Shown: in pieces, positions 45,917 through 54,664 of the stretch
How positions within the stretch are numbered: the stretch's first letter is position 1
How the letters are laid out: the number at the start of each line of letters is the position of its first letter
Assembly (NCBI GenBank): GCA_029245525.1
Contig: JAQWPD010000022.1
Span: 1 to 63,138, forward strand
Reading direction: 5' to 3'
DNA from: Gammaproteobacteria bacterium
GTDB lineage: Bacteria > Pseudomonadota > Gammaproteobacteria > Steroidobacterales > GCA-2729495
DNA length: 63,138 bases
Made by a program: the position numbers and the translations under genes
The notes under the pieces: generated by a model
The model's database searches: none
Seen by the model: the letters and a program-made list of their open reading frames with translations, nothing else
What the model was told of the DNA's origin: nothing

Positions 45917-47776
45917 TCAGCGATAACCCTCTGCCTGCAATTTGAATAGCTTGGCGTATATATCAGGTTTTTCCATTAATTCATGGTGCGTACCGTATTC
46001 AATAATCTGCCCTTGCTGCAGCACTGCAATCCGGTCAGCTTGGCGCACAGTTGAAAACCGATGCGATATCAGAACGGTTATTTTTCCTTTGGTGTGATCG
46101 CGGAAATATTCAAACAGTTCCGCCTCTGCCCCAGCATCCATAGCAGCCGTTGGTTCATCCAGCACTAAAACTTCCGCACCGCTGCGCATGAATGCTCGGG
46201 AGAGCGCAATCTTTTGCCACTGTCCGGTTGATAGCTCCTTGCCGTATTTAAACCAGTTCCCCAGTTGTGTTTTGAACCCATATTCCATGCGCTGAATAAA
46301 TGGCGCAGCCATGCCTTTATGCGCAGAATCCTCCCAGCGTGATTCATCACTAAAACCCTCGACATCCCCGGCACCAATGTTTTCTCCCACATTGAACTGA
46401 TAGCGATTGAAGTCCTGAAAGATTACCCCGATGCGTCGATGCAAGGTATCTCTATCCCATTCTTTTATATCCCGACCATGCAATAAGACGCGTCCTGATG
46501 CGGGCGTATAAAAGCCACATAATAATTTAATGATGGTGCTTTTACCGGCACCGTTTTCACCCACTAAGGCGAGGCTTTCTCCGAGTCGAACATTTAGGTT
46601 GATATTTACCAGTGTGGCAGTAGTTTCGCCCGCGTACTTAAAGCTCACGTTTTCAAAGCGAATGCCGTCTTTTGGGTCAGGACCATCAAGAGCATTGCCT
46701 TGATGCTGCTGTGGCGCCTGTTCTAAGTACTCATAGAGATTGGTCAGGTAGAGGTTATCTTCATACATACCCCCAATGGAACCGAGTCCTGCAGAAACCG
46801 CCGATTGCCCCTGACGGAATAACAAAAGGTACATGGTCATTGCGCCGAGCGTAATGGTGATGTTGATGGCAGCAATAACAATCCATGCATAAGCACCATA
46901 AAGCGCGATAGTTCCTAGGAGAGTTAACAGCAGGCCCCAAGTTTCACGTCTGATTGTGAGCGCACGGTCTTCCGCATAGACCTTGCGAAAAATTGCCTTA
47001 TAGCGCTCGAGTAACATATTGCCCAGCCCGAAAAGTTTCACTTCCTGTGCGTGATCTTCACGGGCTAGTACGATTTCAAGATAGTTCTGCAGTCGTGATT
47101 CTGGCGCCCGAAACCGGAACAGTCGGAAGGCATCGCCTGAGAATTTAGTTTCAGCAAAGAACGCTGGCAGGCCGGCAACAATCAGCAGTACCATGGCCCA
47201 GATAGAGAACTGAGCAATCAATACGCTGAAGCTTATCAGCGCAATGAGTTGTTGGATGAGCGCGAAGCTGCGCATGACCAAGCTCAGTGGACGACTCGAT
47301 GCTTCACGTCGCGCGCGTTGCAGTTTGTCATAGAATTCAGAGTCTTCGAACTGGCTAAGATCCAGCGTGAGGGCTTTTTCCAAAATCATTTCGTTGACCC
47401 GCTGACCCAGTTCGGCGCGCAGTAACGATTGGCATGCGTTGATGCCGCGTTGGGCAACATTCAGCAAGGCAATAATGCCTCCCTCCAGCAACACCAGCTT
47501 TAATACCACCCAGTAGTCGGGAATACTGCCAGCCCGAACCAGGTTCATTTGCAGCACAACGGCATCAACGATCAGTTTGCCGACCCAGGCCATTGCCGCA
47601 GGCAGTAATCCGGCAGCCAGAGTGAGCAGACCAAGTGTTATTGCTAGGCGATGGTTGGTTGCCCATACCAGTGCAAGTGCCCGCCGGGAATAGACGAATA
47701 CGGCCAAGTTGCGGATCAGTGCTTCGCGCCAAGTGTTGGCCGGGATAGCGGGATCTTTGCCATGCGGAGATGCCAC
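45917..47776 (-). CDS. ABC exporter half-transporter (fused membrane and ATPase domains)
   Basis: The 619-residue protein has an N-terminal ABC exporter membrane domain with about six helices (residues ~45-335) and a C-terminal ATPase with Walker A GENGAGKSTIIKLL, Q-loop IFQDFNRYQFNV, signature ELSTGQWQKIALSRAFMR and Walker B VLVLDEPTAAMDAGAE, then SHRFSTVRQADRI. The signature reads LSTGQ, not LSGGQ, a variant seen in some peptide or lipid exporters. It would work as a homodimer. The cargo is unknown; no peptidase domain or precursor peptide gene is adjacent. Confidence 0.9.
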   Translation of the reverse strand: MASPHGKDPAIPANTWREALIRNLAVFVYSRRALALVWATNHRLAITLGLLTLAAGLLPAAMAWVGKLIVDAVVLQMNLVRAGSIPDYWVVLKLVLLEGGIIALLNVAQRGINACQSLLRAELGQRVNEMILEKALTLDLSQFEDSEFYDKLQRARREASSRPLSLVMRSFALIQQLIALISFSVLIAQFSIWAMVLLIVAGLPAFFAETKFSGDAFRLFRFRAPESRLQNYLEIVLAREDHAQEVKLFGLGNMLLERYKAIFRKVYAEDRALTIRRETWGLLLTLLGTIALYGAYAWIVIAAINITITLGAMTMYLLLFRQGQSAVSAGLGSIGGMYEDNLYLTNLYEYLEQAPQQHQGNALDGPDPKDGIRFENVSFKYAGETTATLVNINLNVRLGESLALVGENGAGKSTIIKLLCGFYTPASGRVLLHGRDIKEWDRDTLHRRIGVIFQDFNRYQFNVGENIGAGDVEGFSDESRWEDSAHKGMAAPFIQRMEYGFKTQLGNWFKYGKELSTGQWQKIALSRAFMRSGAEVLVLDEPTAAMDAGAEAELFEYFRDHTKGKITVLISHRFSTVRQADRIAVLQQGQIIEYGTHHELMEKPDIYAKLFKLQAEGYR

Positions 47777-47875
47777 ATTAAATGCCTTTTAGTTGTGGGT
47801 GCCTATTGTAGCCTGTTGCCGGAGCAAGCAGACGGCGGAGCCAAGCCAGAGCACTGCTCTTCGGTCAAAGAGACA

Positions 47876-49453
47876 TCAGATACGAGCTACCGAGTAGTGC
47901 GGATCGTCTTCAGCCACTTCAATTTCGATGAGCTTGCCGGCGGTTTTAATCATTTTTTGGCACTCCGGACTTAGGTGGCGCAGTCGCAAACGCTTGCCTG
48001 CTTTACGATAGCGTTCTGTCAATGCATTGAGCGCTTCCATGCTGGAGTAGTCTGCAACGCGCGCATGCTTGAAATCAATGATGACCTGGTCTGGGTCGGT
48101 GGCTGGAGACATGCTGTCTGAAAACTCTCTTACTGAGCCGAAGTAGAGCACACCCTGGAGGTTGTAGATGCGGGTTTTGTCATCAATGTCATGCGGGTTT
48201 AGCCACACGTGTTGTGCGCTTTCCCAGGCAAATACCAGTGCTGAAACAATAACGCCAGCAAATACAGCAAGCGCCAGGTTGTGCATAAATACGGTGACCA
48301 GTGTTACCACGAGAATCACAATGACTTCACTGGATGGCACTTTGCCGATGGTGTTGAAGCTTGACCACTCGAATGTACCAATAACGACCATGAACATCAC
48401 CCCAACCAGTGCGGCAATCGGAATCTGACTAATAACCGGACCACCTATCATAATCAGCGCGGTGAGAGTGAGTGCCGCGACCACACCGGAGGTACGGCCG
48501 CGACCTCCCGATTTAATATTAATGAGACTCTGGCCAATCATTGCACAGCCGCCCATGCCGCCGAACAGTCCGGACAGAAAGTTGGCGCCGCCCTGTGCAA
48601 AGCATTCGCGGTTGCCCTGTCCCCGTGTTTCAGTCATGTCATCAATCAATTGCAGGGTCATTAGTGACTCAATGAGTCCGACCATTGCCACCGTAAGTGC
48701 CACACCACCGATCAGCATGATAGTTTGTTGATTCCAGGCAATGTCACCCGGCCATGCCAGCACCGGTATGCTGCCATTGAGTTCCGTACTGCCGGTGCCT
48801 TCCAATAACACATCTGCAATGGTCTTGGTGCTTACTGCATCGAAGTAGGTGAGCAGACTCACGCCCACGATGGCGACCAGAATCGAAGGTACGGCATCAC
48901 TGATACGGGGGAAGAACTGAATAATGCACATGGTGAGCGCGGCAAGGCCAGCCATTACGTAGAGTTGTTCCTCGGGCAACCAGTTTCCATCGAGTCCGCG
49001 GAATGAGTCAAATTGGGCCAGCAAAATGAGAATAGCCAGGCCGTTAACGAATCCCATCATCACCGGGTGGGGCACAAGCCTGATAAATCGACCCAGTTTA
49101 AAAGCGCCCACTAAGCCCTGAATGATGCCGGCAAGCATGAGCGTGGCGAACAGGTATTGCATGCCGAGATTGTCAACACCCATTGCCAGACCATCCTGCG
49201 CACCAATATCAACAACCTTCGCAACAACAACAGCGATGGCACCTGTAGCGCCTGAGATCATGCCCGGTCGGCCGCCAAAAGATGAGGTGATAAGTCCGAG
49301 AAAGACAGCAGACCAGAGCCCGACAATCGGATCAACGCCGGCAATAAAGGAGAACGCAATGGCTTCGGGTACCAGTGCGAGGGCGACGGTTAAACCGGAG
49401 AGAGTGTCATCTTTCCAGTTGCCGTTCTTTTTTACGAAGAGATTGAAAATCAT
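47876..49453 (-). CDS. SulP-family anion transporter with STAS domain
   Basis: The 525-residue protein has the SLC26/SulP layout: about 12-14 membrane segments from residue 20 to 410, including TVALALVPEAIAFSFIAGVDP, GLWSAVFLGLITSSFGGRPG and MIGQSLINIKSGGRGRTSGV, then a cytoplasmic STAS domain (about 415-515, with VIIDFKHARVADYSSMEALN). Family members carry sulfate, bicarbonate or dicarboxylates. The substrate is not deducible, and there is no adjacent carbonic anhydrase or sulfate gene. It is read leftward, upstream of the ABC exporter. Confidence 0.9.
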   Translation of the reverse strand: MIFNLFVKKNGNWKDDTLSGLTVALALVPEAIAFSFIAGVDPIVGLWSAVFLGLITSSFGGRPGMISGATGAIAVVVAKVVDIGAQDGLAMGVDNLGMQYLFATLMLAGIIQGLVGAFKLGRFIRLVPHPVMMGFVNGLAILILLAQFDSFRGLDGNWLPEEQLYVMAGLAALTMCIIQFFPRISDAVPSILVAIVGVSLLTYFDAVSTKTIADVLLEGTGSTELNGSIPVLAWPGDIAWNQQTIMLIGGVALTVAMVGLIESLMTLQLIDDMTETRGQGNRECFAQGGANFLSGLFGGMGGCAMIGQSLINIKSGGRGRTSGVVAALTLTALIMIGGPVISQIPIAALVGVMFMVVIGTFEWSSFNTIGKVPSSEVIVILVVTLVTVFMHNLALAVFAGVIVSALVFAWESAQHVWLNPHDIDDKTRIYNLQGVLYFGSVREFSDSMSPATDPDQVIIDFKHARVADYSSMEALNALTERYRKAGKRLRLRHLSPECQKMIKTAGKLIEIEVAEDDPHYSVARI

Positions 49454-49591
49454 TTGAAAATAGTTCGCTGTAACCGCGCAATCGCGCAGCAGTTTATGGG
49501 GTTAGTCGGGATTTTAGGGGGCCGGGTTGAACTCTGGGCCTGACCAAGGCGTGAACTATACCGAAATCTCAGTTTTCATGCGGAGTATTTG

Positions 49592-49726
49592 ATGCCGGGT
49601 ACTGACTCTACAATCACTCTTGTCACAGGGGCGTGTGGATTCGTCAGGCTTAAAATAAGCGCAGGCGCCATTGGTCAGGCTTGGTGGATGCCGCCATTAT
49701 TGATGATCTTTGCGATTATGGGCTAA
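49592..49726 (+). pseudogene. Possible 5' remnant of an NAD-dependent epimerase/SDR gene
   Basis: The 332-base spacer between sulP and the sterol-desaturase-like gene contains an ATG at 49592 with CGGAG 6 bases upstream. Its first residues, MPGTDSTITLVTGACGFV, match the TGxxGFV nucleotide-binding start of extended SDR/epimerase proteins. After about 18 codons the similarity stops, and the frame ends at TAA 49724-49726 after 44 residues. Another frame is open from about 49678 to 49782 with IIDDL-like sequence, as if a frameshift or deletion broke the gene. The short match could be chance; I favour a decayed gene. Confidence 0.4.
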
Positions 49727-49785
49727 CCGGATTGTCGGTTTGGCGTTATTATCAGGCAGTAACTTCTAATATTTGCCTTTAATCT

Positions 49786-50565
49786 ATGATTGAATTTCCT
49801 CCGTTTAGCCTCGCTAGTTTGGTGCTCACTGAGCTAGTCCTAACTTTTTTTATTGTGCTTCGTTATCTGTTGTTAGCGGGTTTTTTCTATTGGGCGTTGT
49901 GGAAGCGGCCTGCTGAAAAAGTGCATGCTCGCAGGCTCGCAAAAAGTGAGCCGTCCAAAAAAATCATGAGACATGAGATTTATTGGTCGGTTGTGTCTTC
50001 GTTTATTTATGCTGCATCCGGCGTTTGGGTTATAGAAGCATGGCGCGGTGGTGGTACCCAAATCTATTTTGATGTGTCTGAGTATGGTTTGGTTTATCTG
50101 CTACTGAGTTTGCCGATATACATGTTTCTTCACGATACCTATTTCTATTGGACGCATCGTGCCATGCATCATCCGAAGATCTTTCCGGTGATGCATAAGG
50201 TCCACCATGAGTCACGGCAGCCAACCCCATGGGCTGGCTTTTCATTTCATCCGACCGAAGCTGTGGTAGGTGCTTTAATCTTGCCGCTGTTGGTTTATAC
50301 AATTCCTATTCATGTTGGTGTATTGATTGTCATGTTGGTGGTGATGACAGTTACGGGTATTACCAATCATGCGGGCTATGAGATTTTTCCCGATAGTTGG
50401 ATGCGGGGCTTTGTTGGTCGTCATTGGATATCGGCAACCCATCACAACATGCATCATCTGAAATACAAAACTAACTTCGCTTTGTATTTTCGTTTCTGGG
50501 ATAGGGTGATGAGCACAGATGAGATGGATGTTCCGTCAGAGGCCGCAAGAACTGATACGCTCTAA
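49786..50565 (+). CDS. Sterol desaturase / fatty acid hydroxylase superfamily membrane protein
   Basis: The 259-residue integral membrane di-iron protein has the superfamily histidine clusters: HDTYFYWTHRAMHH (about residues 115-128), HKVHHES, and ATHHNMHHLKYKTNFAL near the C-terminus, with membrane helices around residues 15-40, 70-90, 100-115 and 170-195. It should oxidise a lipid: relatives hydroxylate or desaturate sterols, fatty acids, carotenoids or alkylglycerols. Among bacterial relatives the substrate is seldom known. It lies near the carotenoid genes but is not adjacent, so a ketolase or hydroxylase role on carotenoids is only one option. Convergent with recQ. Confidence 0.85.
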   Translation: MIEFPPFSLASLVLTELVLTFFIVLRYLLLAGFFYWALWKRPAEKVHARRLAKSEPSKKIMRHEIYWSVVSSFIYAASGVWVIEAWRGGGTQIYFDVSEYGLVYLLLSLPIYMFLHDTYFYWTHRAMHHPKIFPVMHKVHHESRQPTPWAGFSFHPTEAVVGALILPLLVYTIPIHVGVLIVMLVVMTVTGITNHAGYEIFPDSWMRGFVGRHWISATHHNMHHLKYKTNFALYFRFWDRVMSTDEMDVPSEAARTDTL

Positions 50566-50574
50566 ATCGCAAGC

Positions 50575-52398
50575 TTAGCCAACTCCACTGAGTACAGCTA
50601 AAAACTCTTCGCCATAACGGTCGAGTTTAGACTGGCCTACGCCGCTGATGCTGAGCATATCCTCCAGATCCAGAGGACGATTGGTGAGCATTTGCTTTAG
50701 TGTGCTGTCGTGGAAGACCACATAAGGCGGCACGCCATGCTCCGATGCGAGGCGCTGCCGGCATTCGCGCAGGGCTTCCCACATAGGGAGATCGGCAGTA
50801 TCGATGTCGGCATCGGTGGCCGTAGAACGCACTTTGCCGCTGCCAGTTGCTCTGAGTCTCTTTGGCGTATCAGCGTCTATCCGGAGTTCAATGCTTTCTT
50901 CGCCTCGCAGAATGGCGCGCGCACTCTCGTTTAATACCAGTGCGCCGTAGCGATCGGCATCGGCTCGCAGGCACCCATGCACGACCAGTTGTCTGATAAT
51001 CGAACGCCATGTTTGCTTAGGTTGGTCGCTACCTATACCAAAAACGCTTAGATTGTTATGGCTGTGCTGCTTTACTTTTGGCGTAAGTTTGCCAAGTAGG
51101 ATGTCGATGATATGCGCAGCGCCAAATGTCTGGTCGCTGCGGTATACAGCAGACAGGAGTTTCTGCGCATCTTTGGAGCCATCACGAGTTAGGGGCGGTT
51201 GCTGGCAATTATCACAGTTGCCACAGCTCTCGATTGACGGTTCTCCAAAATAAGTTAATAACGGTGAGCGACGACAGGCTGTAATTTCACACCAGCCAAG
51301 CAGAGTATCCAGCTTTTGGCGCTCATGCTGCTTGTAGGCTTCTGATGCTGTCGACTCATCAGCCATTTGCCTGATCCTTACGACATCTTGTAAGCCATAG
51401 ATCATCCAGGCCTCCGCAGGAAGCCCATCGCGCCCGGCGCGACCTGTTTCCTGATAATAAGCCTCAAGACTTTTGGGTAAGTCTAAGTGGGCGACAAAGC
51501 GGACATCCGGCTTATCAATACCCATGCCAAAAGCAATTGTAGCGACAATAATCAGACCGTCTTCATTCAGAAATCGGCGTTGACTCTCTGCACGGACATC
51601 AGGTTCCAGACCCGCATGATAGGGCAGTGCGGTAAACCCCTGTTGATTAAGCCGTTTGGCCGTGCTCTCGGTTTTTTTGCGTGAGAGGCAATATATAATT
51701 CCAGCTTCATTTCGATGTTGGGTTAAAAACAGTTCGAGTTGCTTGTTGGCATCGGTCTTTGCCTGAACTTGATAGCGGATATTCGGCCGATCAAAATTGC
51801 TAAGCAAGGTTTCTGCATCGGTGAGAGCGAGCCTCTGGATAATCTCTTTTCTTGTGAGTGCCGTGGCCGTTGCGGTAAGCGCCATTCGTGGCACGCCCGG
51901 AAACCACTCCCGCAGCTCATGCAATGCGAGGTAGTCCTGCCGGAAATCATGCCCCCATTGCGAGACACAGTGGGCTTCATCAATCGCAATTAGTGAAATG
52001 GGCAGGCTTTGCAGCAGTGCACGGGTGCCAGGCTGGATCAGTCGCTCAGGTGCGACGTACAGCAGTTTGAGTTCGCCGTTGCGAAGCTGTGTCGTAATGT
52101 CCCGTTGTTGCTCATGTGAGAGCGATGAGTTCAGAAAAGCCGCTGGCACGCCCAGTTCGCGTAAGGCGCTAACTTGGTCCTGCATGAGCGCAATCAATGG
52201 AGACACAATGAGCGCAGTGCCTTCAAGCAGTTGTGCTGGCAGCTGATAGCAAACCGATTTGCCGCCGCCTGTAGGCATTAAGACCAGTGAGTCCTGGCCT
52301 TTTAAGGCACGATCAATAGCGGCCTGTTGTTGACCTCGAAATTCATCGTAGCCGTAAACGGTTTTTAGGATCTGTTGAGCGGAAGATGTCACGCGCAA
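50575..52398 (-). CDS. recQ: ATP-dependent DNA helicase RecQ
   Basis: RecQ is a 3'-5' DNA helicase in recombination and fork repair. The 607-residue protein has [13 protein letters not shown], Walker [16 protein letters not shown], the DEAH box in [42 protein letters not shown] and [17 protein letters not shown] zinc-binding region follows with [17 protein letters not shown] and [10 protein letters not shown], then a winged-helix part and a C-terminal HRDC domain (about residues 520-600, [20 protein letters not shown]). The start is TTG 52398 or GTG 52392; neither has a strong ribosome binding site. Confidence 0.95.
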   Translation of the reverse strand: MRVTSSAQQILKTVYGYDEFRGQQQAAIDRALKGQDSLVLMPTGGGKSVCYQLPAQLLEGTALIVSPLIALMQDQVSALRELGVPAAFLNSSLSHEQQRDITTQLRNGELKLLYVAPERLIQPGTRALLQSLPISLIAIDEAHCVSQWGHDFRQDYLALHELREWFPGVPRMALTATATALTRKEIIQRLALTDAETLLSNFDRPNIRYQVQAKTDANKQLELFLTQHRNEAGIIYCLSRKKTESTAKRLNQQGFTALPYHAGLEPDVRAESQRRFLNEDGLIIVATIAFGMGIDKPDVRFVAHLDLPKSLEAYYQETGRAGRDGLPAEAWMIYGLQDVVRIRQMADESTASEAYKQHERQKLDTLLGWCEITACRRSPLLTYFGEPSIESCGNCDNCQQPPLTRDGSKDAQKLLSAVYRSDQTFGAAHIIDILLGKLTPKVKQHSHNNLSVFGIGSDQPKQTWRSIIRQLVVHGCLRADADRYGALVLNESARAILRGEESIELRIDADTPKRLRATGSGKVRSTATDADIDTADLPMWEALRECRQRLASEHGVPPYVVFHDSTLKQMLTNRPLDLEDMLSISGVGQSKLDRYGEEFLAVLSGVG

Positions 52399-52428
52399 AG
52401 GATAGCAGGGAATCGCTGTAAAATAAGC

Positions 52429-53076
52429 TTACTTCCCATTGAGTCCATTGATGAGATTGTCGGCAGACATGAGATTAATCCCGATGGAGCTTAGTTCGTT
52501 CCATCCATTCTCTGAAAAATTAGAGATGCCATCGGTTATTGCTACGACACGAAAGTCGCGCTCACTTGCTTCATAGACGGTGGCGCGGATGCAGTTAGGG
52601 TAATTGCACCCCGCGAGCACAATAGTTGAAACATCATGTGCCCGCAGCGTCTCCTCCAAACAGCTGTTATAAAATGCGCCCCAGCGAGACTTGTAGATAT
52701 ACCACTCTTTTTCACCGATCTCTTGAGGTTGGCTTGTGAGTAACAAATTGTCATCTGGCGGAGCAGCGTGGTGAGGGAGCAGTTCGGGTGCGAGTTCTCG
52801 GCCTTCGCTACCCACAAGAAACATTTGAGCGCCTTCGCTGAGCGCTTCACGCCGGCATAATTCTGCATTAGAGCCATCCGGTAGATACAGCCGGAGAATA
52901 TGAACGATAGGTGCGCCTTTGCTGCGGAATGCGTCGCAGAGTCTTTTGATGTGAGGCAGGGCTTTACTCGTACCAGTAATTTCAAAAGGTTGGCCATCGA
53001 GCGTGTCACGTTGTACATCAATTGTAACAAGTGCGGCATGCCCGAATTCGGGTTTTGTCCATGATGTGGGTTGCAT
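52429..53076 (-). CDS. Isochorismatase-like cysteine hydrolase
   Basis: The 215-residue protein has the cysteine hydrolase fold: ALVTIDVQRDTLDGQPFE with the catalytic-triad Asp, YIYKSRWGAFYNSCLEETLR with the Lys, and VLAGCNYPNCIRATVYEASE with the nucleophilic Cys (NCIRAT). This family includes isochorismatases, nicotinamidases, carbamoylsarcosine amidohydrolases and biuret hydrolases. The sequence does not name the substrate, and no pathway genes are adjacent. It lies upstream of recQ on the same strand with a 30-base gap. Confidence 0.85.
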   Translation of the reverse strand: MQPTSWTKPEFGHAALVTIDVQRDTLDGQPFEITGTSKALPHIKRLCDAFRSKGAPIVHILRLYLPDGSNAELCRREALSEGAQMFLVGSEGRELAPELLPHHAAPPDDNLLLTSQPQEIGEKEWYIYKSRWGAFYNSCLEETLRAHDVSTIVLAGCNYPNCIRATVYEASERDFRVVAITDGISNFSENGWNELSSIGINLMSADNLINGLNGK

Positions 53077-53215
53077 TGGGTTAGGTTTTTTTAGTGAGAC
53101 TAATTTACAGTTTATTTAAGTTAACGCTTAATGCAAAACACTCTTTCCGCGCGCGCTATCGTTCAAGCATGGATTGAAAAAATAAACTCGTGTGCTAGCG
53201 CCCCACAGATCAGCT

Positions 53216-53362
53216 TTAACGGCCTGCTCCATAGTGCTTTTTGAGCTTTTTACTGCCACCACAGGGGCAGCCATCATTGCCGCCGACTTTGGGTTTGCGG
53301 CGCTGATAGAGCGCTGCGGGGTAATCTTGACCGCAGTCAGAACCATGGATACGCGCTTGCAT
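53216..53362 (-). CDS. Very short SEC-C-like motif protein
   Basis: A 48-residue minus-strand frame reads MQARIHGSDCGQDYPAAL and ends GCPCGGSKKLKKHYGAGR, a SEC-C-type metal-binding tail. In the usual motif, CPCGSGKKYKKCHG, the second pair is Cys-His; here it is His-Tyr, so metal binding may be altered. The open frame reaches upstream to a stop at about 53403 with protein-like sequence (ERKPIPMQ), but no start codon before the ATG at 53362. The true protein may therefore have lost its start. It is too short to be sure. Confidence 0.5.
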   Translation of the reverse strand: MQARIHGSDCGQDYPAALYQRRKPKVGGNDGCPCGGSKKLKKHYGAGR

Positions 53363-53475
53363 GGGGATAGGTTTGCGTTCTGGGACGGCCTTTTCTGTCT
53401 ATTGCACTGGGTTCGGTAGCAGGTGATTGTCAGAAAGCTCTGGTCGGACCGTCAGCCTGCTCATCAGGATGGTAC

Positions 53476-53495
53476 GGGGTAACAGGTGTTACCCC
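53476..53495. promoter_or_regulatory. Perfect inverted repeat, candidate operator
   Basis: GGGGTAAC (53476-53483) and GTTACCCC (53488-53495) form a perfect 8-base inverted repeat around AGGT. It lies about 80 bases before a small frame with a good ribosome binding site and 244 bases before the desaturase gene. No T-run follows, so it fits a dimeric regulator's operator better than a terminator. The regulator is unknown. Confidence 0.5.
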
Positions 53496-53576
53496 ATGTA
53501 ATTGTTGCAAATTATTCCATCTGAACTCACTAAATCAGTGTGATTTTGGGTCGTATCAGCTAAGGAGTTGAGCTTC

Positions 53577-53708
53577 ATGACGCCCATTGAGGTTCACAGT
53601 ATAGACGTCAGACCGCATAGTGGTGTGTTGGGCATGGTGCTGTGCGCCCAAGTAGGGCAAACTGCGCATGTTGTTGTGTTTCTTTATTCATTACCATTGC
53701 TGAGTTGA
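53577..53708 (+). CDS. Small 43-residue reading frame upstream of desaturase
   Basis: An ATG at 53577 has AAGGAG 9 bases upstream (53562-53567), the best ribosome binding site in this stretch. The 43-residue product (start MTPIEVHSIDVRPHSG, end HVVVFLYSLPLLS) has a hydrophobic C-terminal end, with no family I recognise. It ends 30 bases before the desaturase start, which itself lacks a clear ribosome binding site, so it may act as a leader that couples translation. It could equally be a chance frame. Confidence 0.35.
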   Translation: MTPIEVHSIDVRPHSGVLGMVLCAQVGQTAHVVVFLYSLPLLS

Positions 53709-53738
53709 CTCAGGTCGCACCTGATTCAGTACCTTATT

Positions 53739-54524
53739 ATGTTCCGATTTCCCGCAGACCGGATTCCGGTTGCTTGCGTGCTGGTGTTCAGCATTATCGA
53801 TTTCGCGGTGTATTTCACCGTAGATAACCTTGTGTGGCTCGTTGCTTACACGGTGCTAACGATTATTCCTAAGGGCATTGTTTGCGCCTGGAATCACCAC
53901 CACCAACACACGAAAACATTTCATGCGACATGGGCTAACCGTGTGCTCGAATTCTTCTATGCATTGCATACAGGTGTAACCACCAATCTCTGGGTGCTGC
54001 ATCATGTGCTCGGTCATCATCGTAACTTCCTTGATCAGGCTCGCGATGAAAGCGCCTGGAAGCGCAAAGACGGTACAACAATGGGTGTTTTGGAATACAG
54101 CTTTACTATTGCGGCAACGGCTTATCCTCGCGGCTACAAAGTCGGCAAGAAGTTTCCGCGCCTACAGCGTGATTTCATTACTTATGCTGTACTGAGTCTT
54201 GTCGGCATTAGTGCCCTAACGGCGTATCGCCCAGTTCCCGCGCTGTTCGTGTTTCTAATTCCAATGGCGCTGGCGCTGTTGTTTACCGCGTGGGTAACCT
54301 TCGATCATCACAGCGGGCTGGATAGCGATGATCCCATGAAAGCTTCGTACAACAATACCAGTCCGTTTTTTAATATGATGACGGGCAATCTGGGGTATCA
54401 CACGGCCCACCATTACAAGCAGGGCCTGCATTGGTCAAAACTGCCTGAGCTGCACAAGCAGTTGGAAGGTGATATTCCTGCGGAACTGATTCGCAACGCC
54501 AAGTTTGTGTTGGCCAACAGCTGA
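53739..54524 (+). CDS. Fatty-acid desaturase family membrane protein
   Basis: The 261-residue membrane di-iron protein shows three histidine clusters typical of acyl desaturases: HHHQHTKTFH (about residue 52), LHHVLGHHRNF (about 88) and GYHTAHHYKQG (about 225), with membrane segments at residues ~10-45, 145-165 and 170-195. It is shorter than most acyl-CoA or acyl-lipid desaturases but complete in motifs. It likely introduces a double bond or hydroxyl in a lipid acyl chain; the exact substrate is unknown. An inverted repeat (53476-53495) lies upstream. Confidence 0.83.
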   Translation: MFRFPADRIPVACVLVFSIIDFAVYFTVDNLVWLVAYTVLTIIPKGIVCAWNHHHQHTKTFHATWANRVLEFFYALHTGVTTNLWVLHHVLGHHRNFLDQARDESAWKRKDGTTMGVLEYSFTIAATAYPRGYKVGKKFPRLQRDFITYAVLSLVGISALTAYRPVPALFVFLIPMALALLFTAWVTFDHHSGLDSDDPMKASYNNTSPFFNMMTGNLGYHTAHHYKQGLHWSKLPELHKQLEGDIPAELIRNAKFVLANS

Positions 54525-54545
54525 TAGCGCTACTAAAGCGCTATC
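54523..54545 (+). terminator. Hairpin at the end of the desaturase gene
   Basis: GATAGCGCT (54523-54531) and AGCGCTATC (54537-54545) pair perfectly over 9 bases around a 5-base loop, overlapping the desaturase stop codon. No T-run follows, so it is a non-canonical terminator or 3'-end stabiliser. Confidence 0.45.
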
Positions 54546-54562
54546 GGGGCTTGAATAATTGT

Positions 54563-54581
54563 CGTTATCCACAGAATAACG
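54563..54581 (+). promoter_or_regulatory. Isolated DnaA-box-like sequence within an inverted repeat
   Basis: TTATCCACA (54565-54573) matches the DnaA box consensus exactly. CGTTAT (54563-54568) and ATAACG (54576-54581) flank it as a 6-base inverted repeat. It sits upstream of the kelch-like gene, alone; a single box does not make an origin but could titrate or bind DnaA. Confidence 0.3.
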
Positions 54582-54664
54582 TGGAGTCATTCTCTTTTTG
54601 GGCTCGCCTCTTTTCCTGTTGATGGGCTATATTTGGTTTTAGGCATTCAATAGAGCAATTTGCA

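Noticed and set aside
45917-47776. Bacteriocin or lasso-peptide export system
   Set aside because: The LSTGQ signature is suggestive, but there is no precursor peptide, maturase or C39 peptidase domain nearby.
54565-54573. DnaA box as a replication origin
   Set aside because: A single box without AT-rich repeats, further boxes, or dnaA/dnaN/gidA genes does not support an origin.
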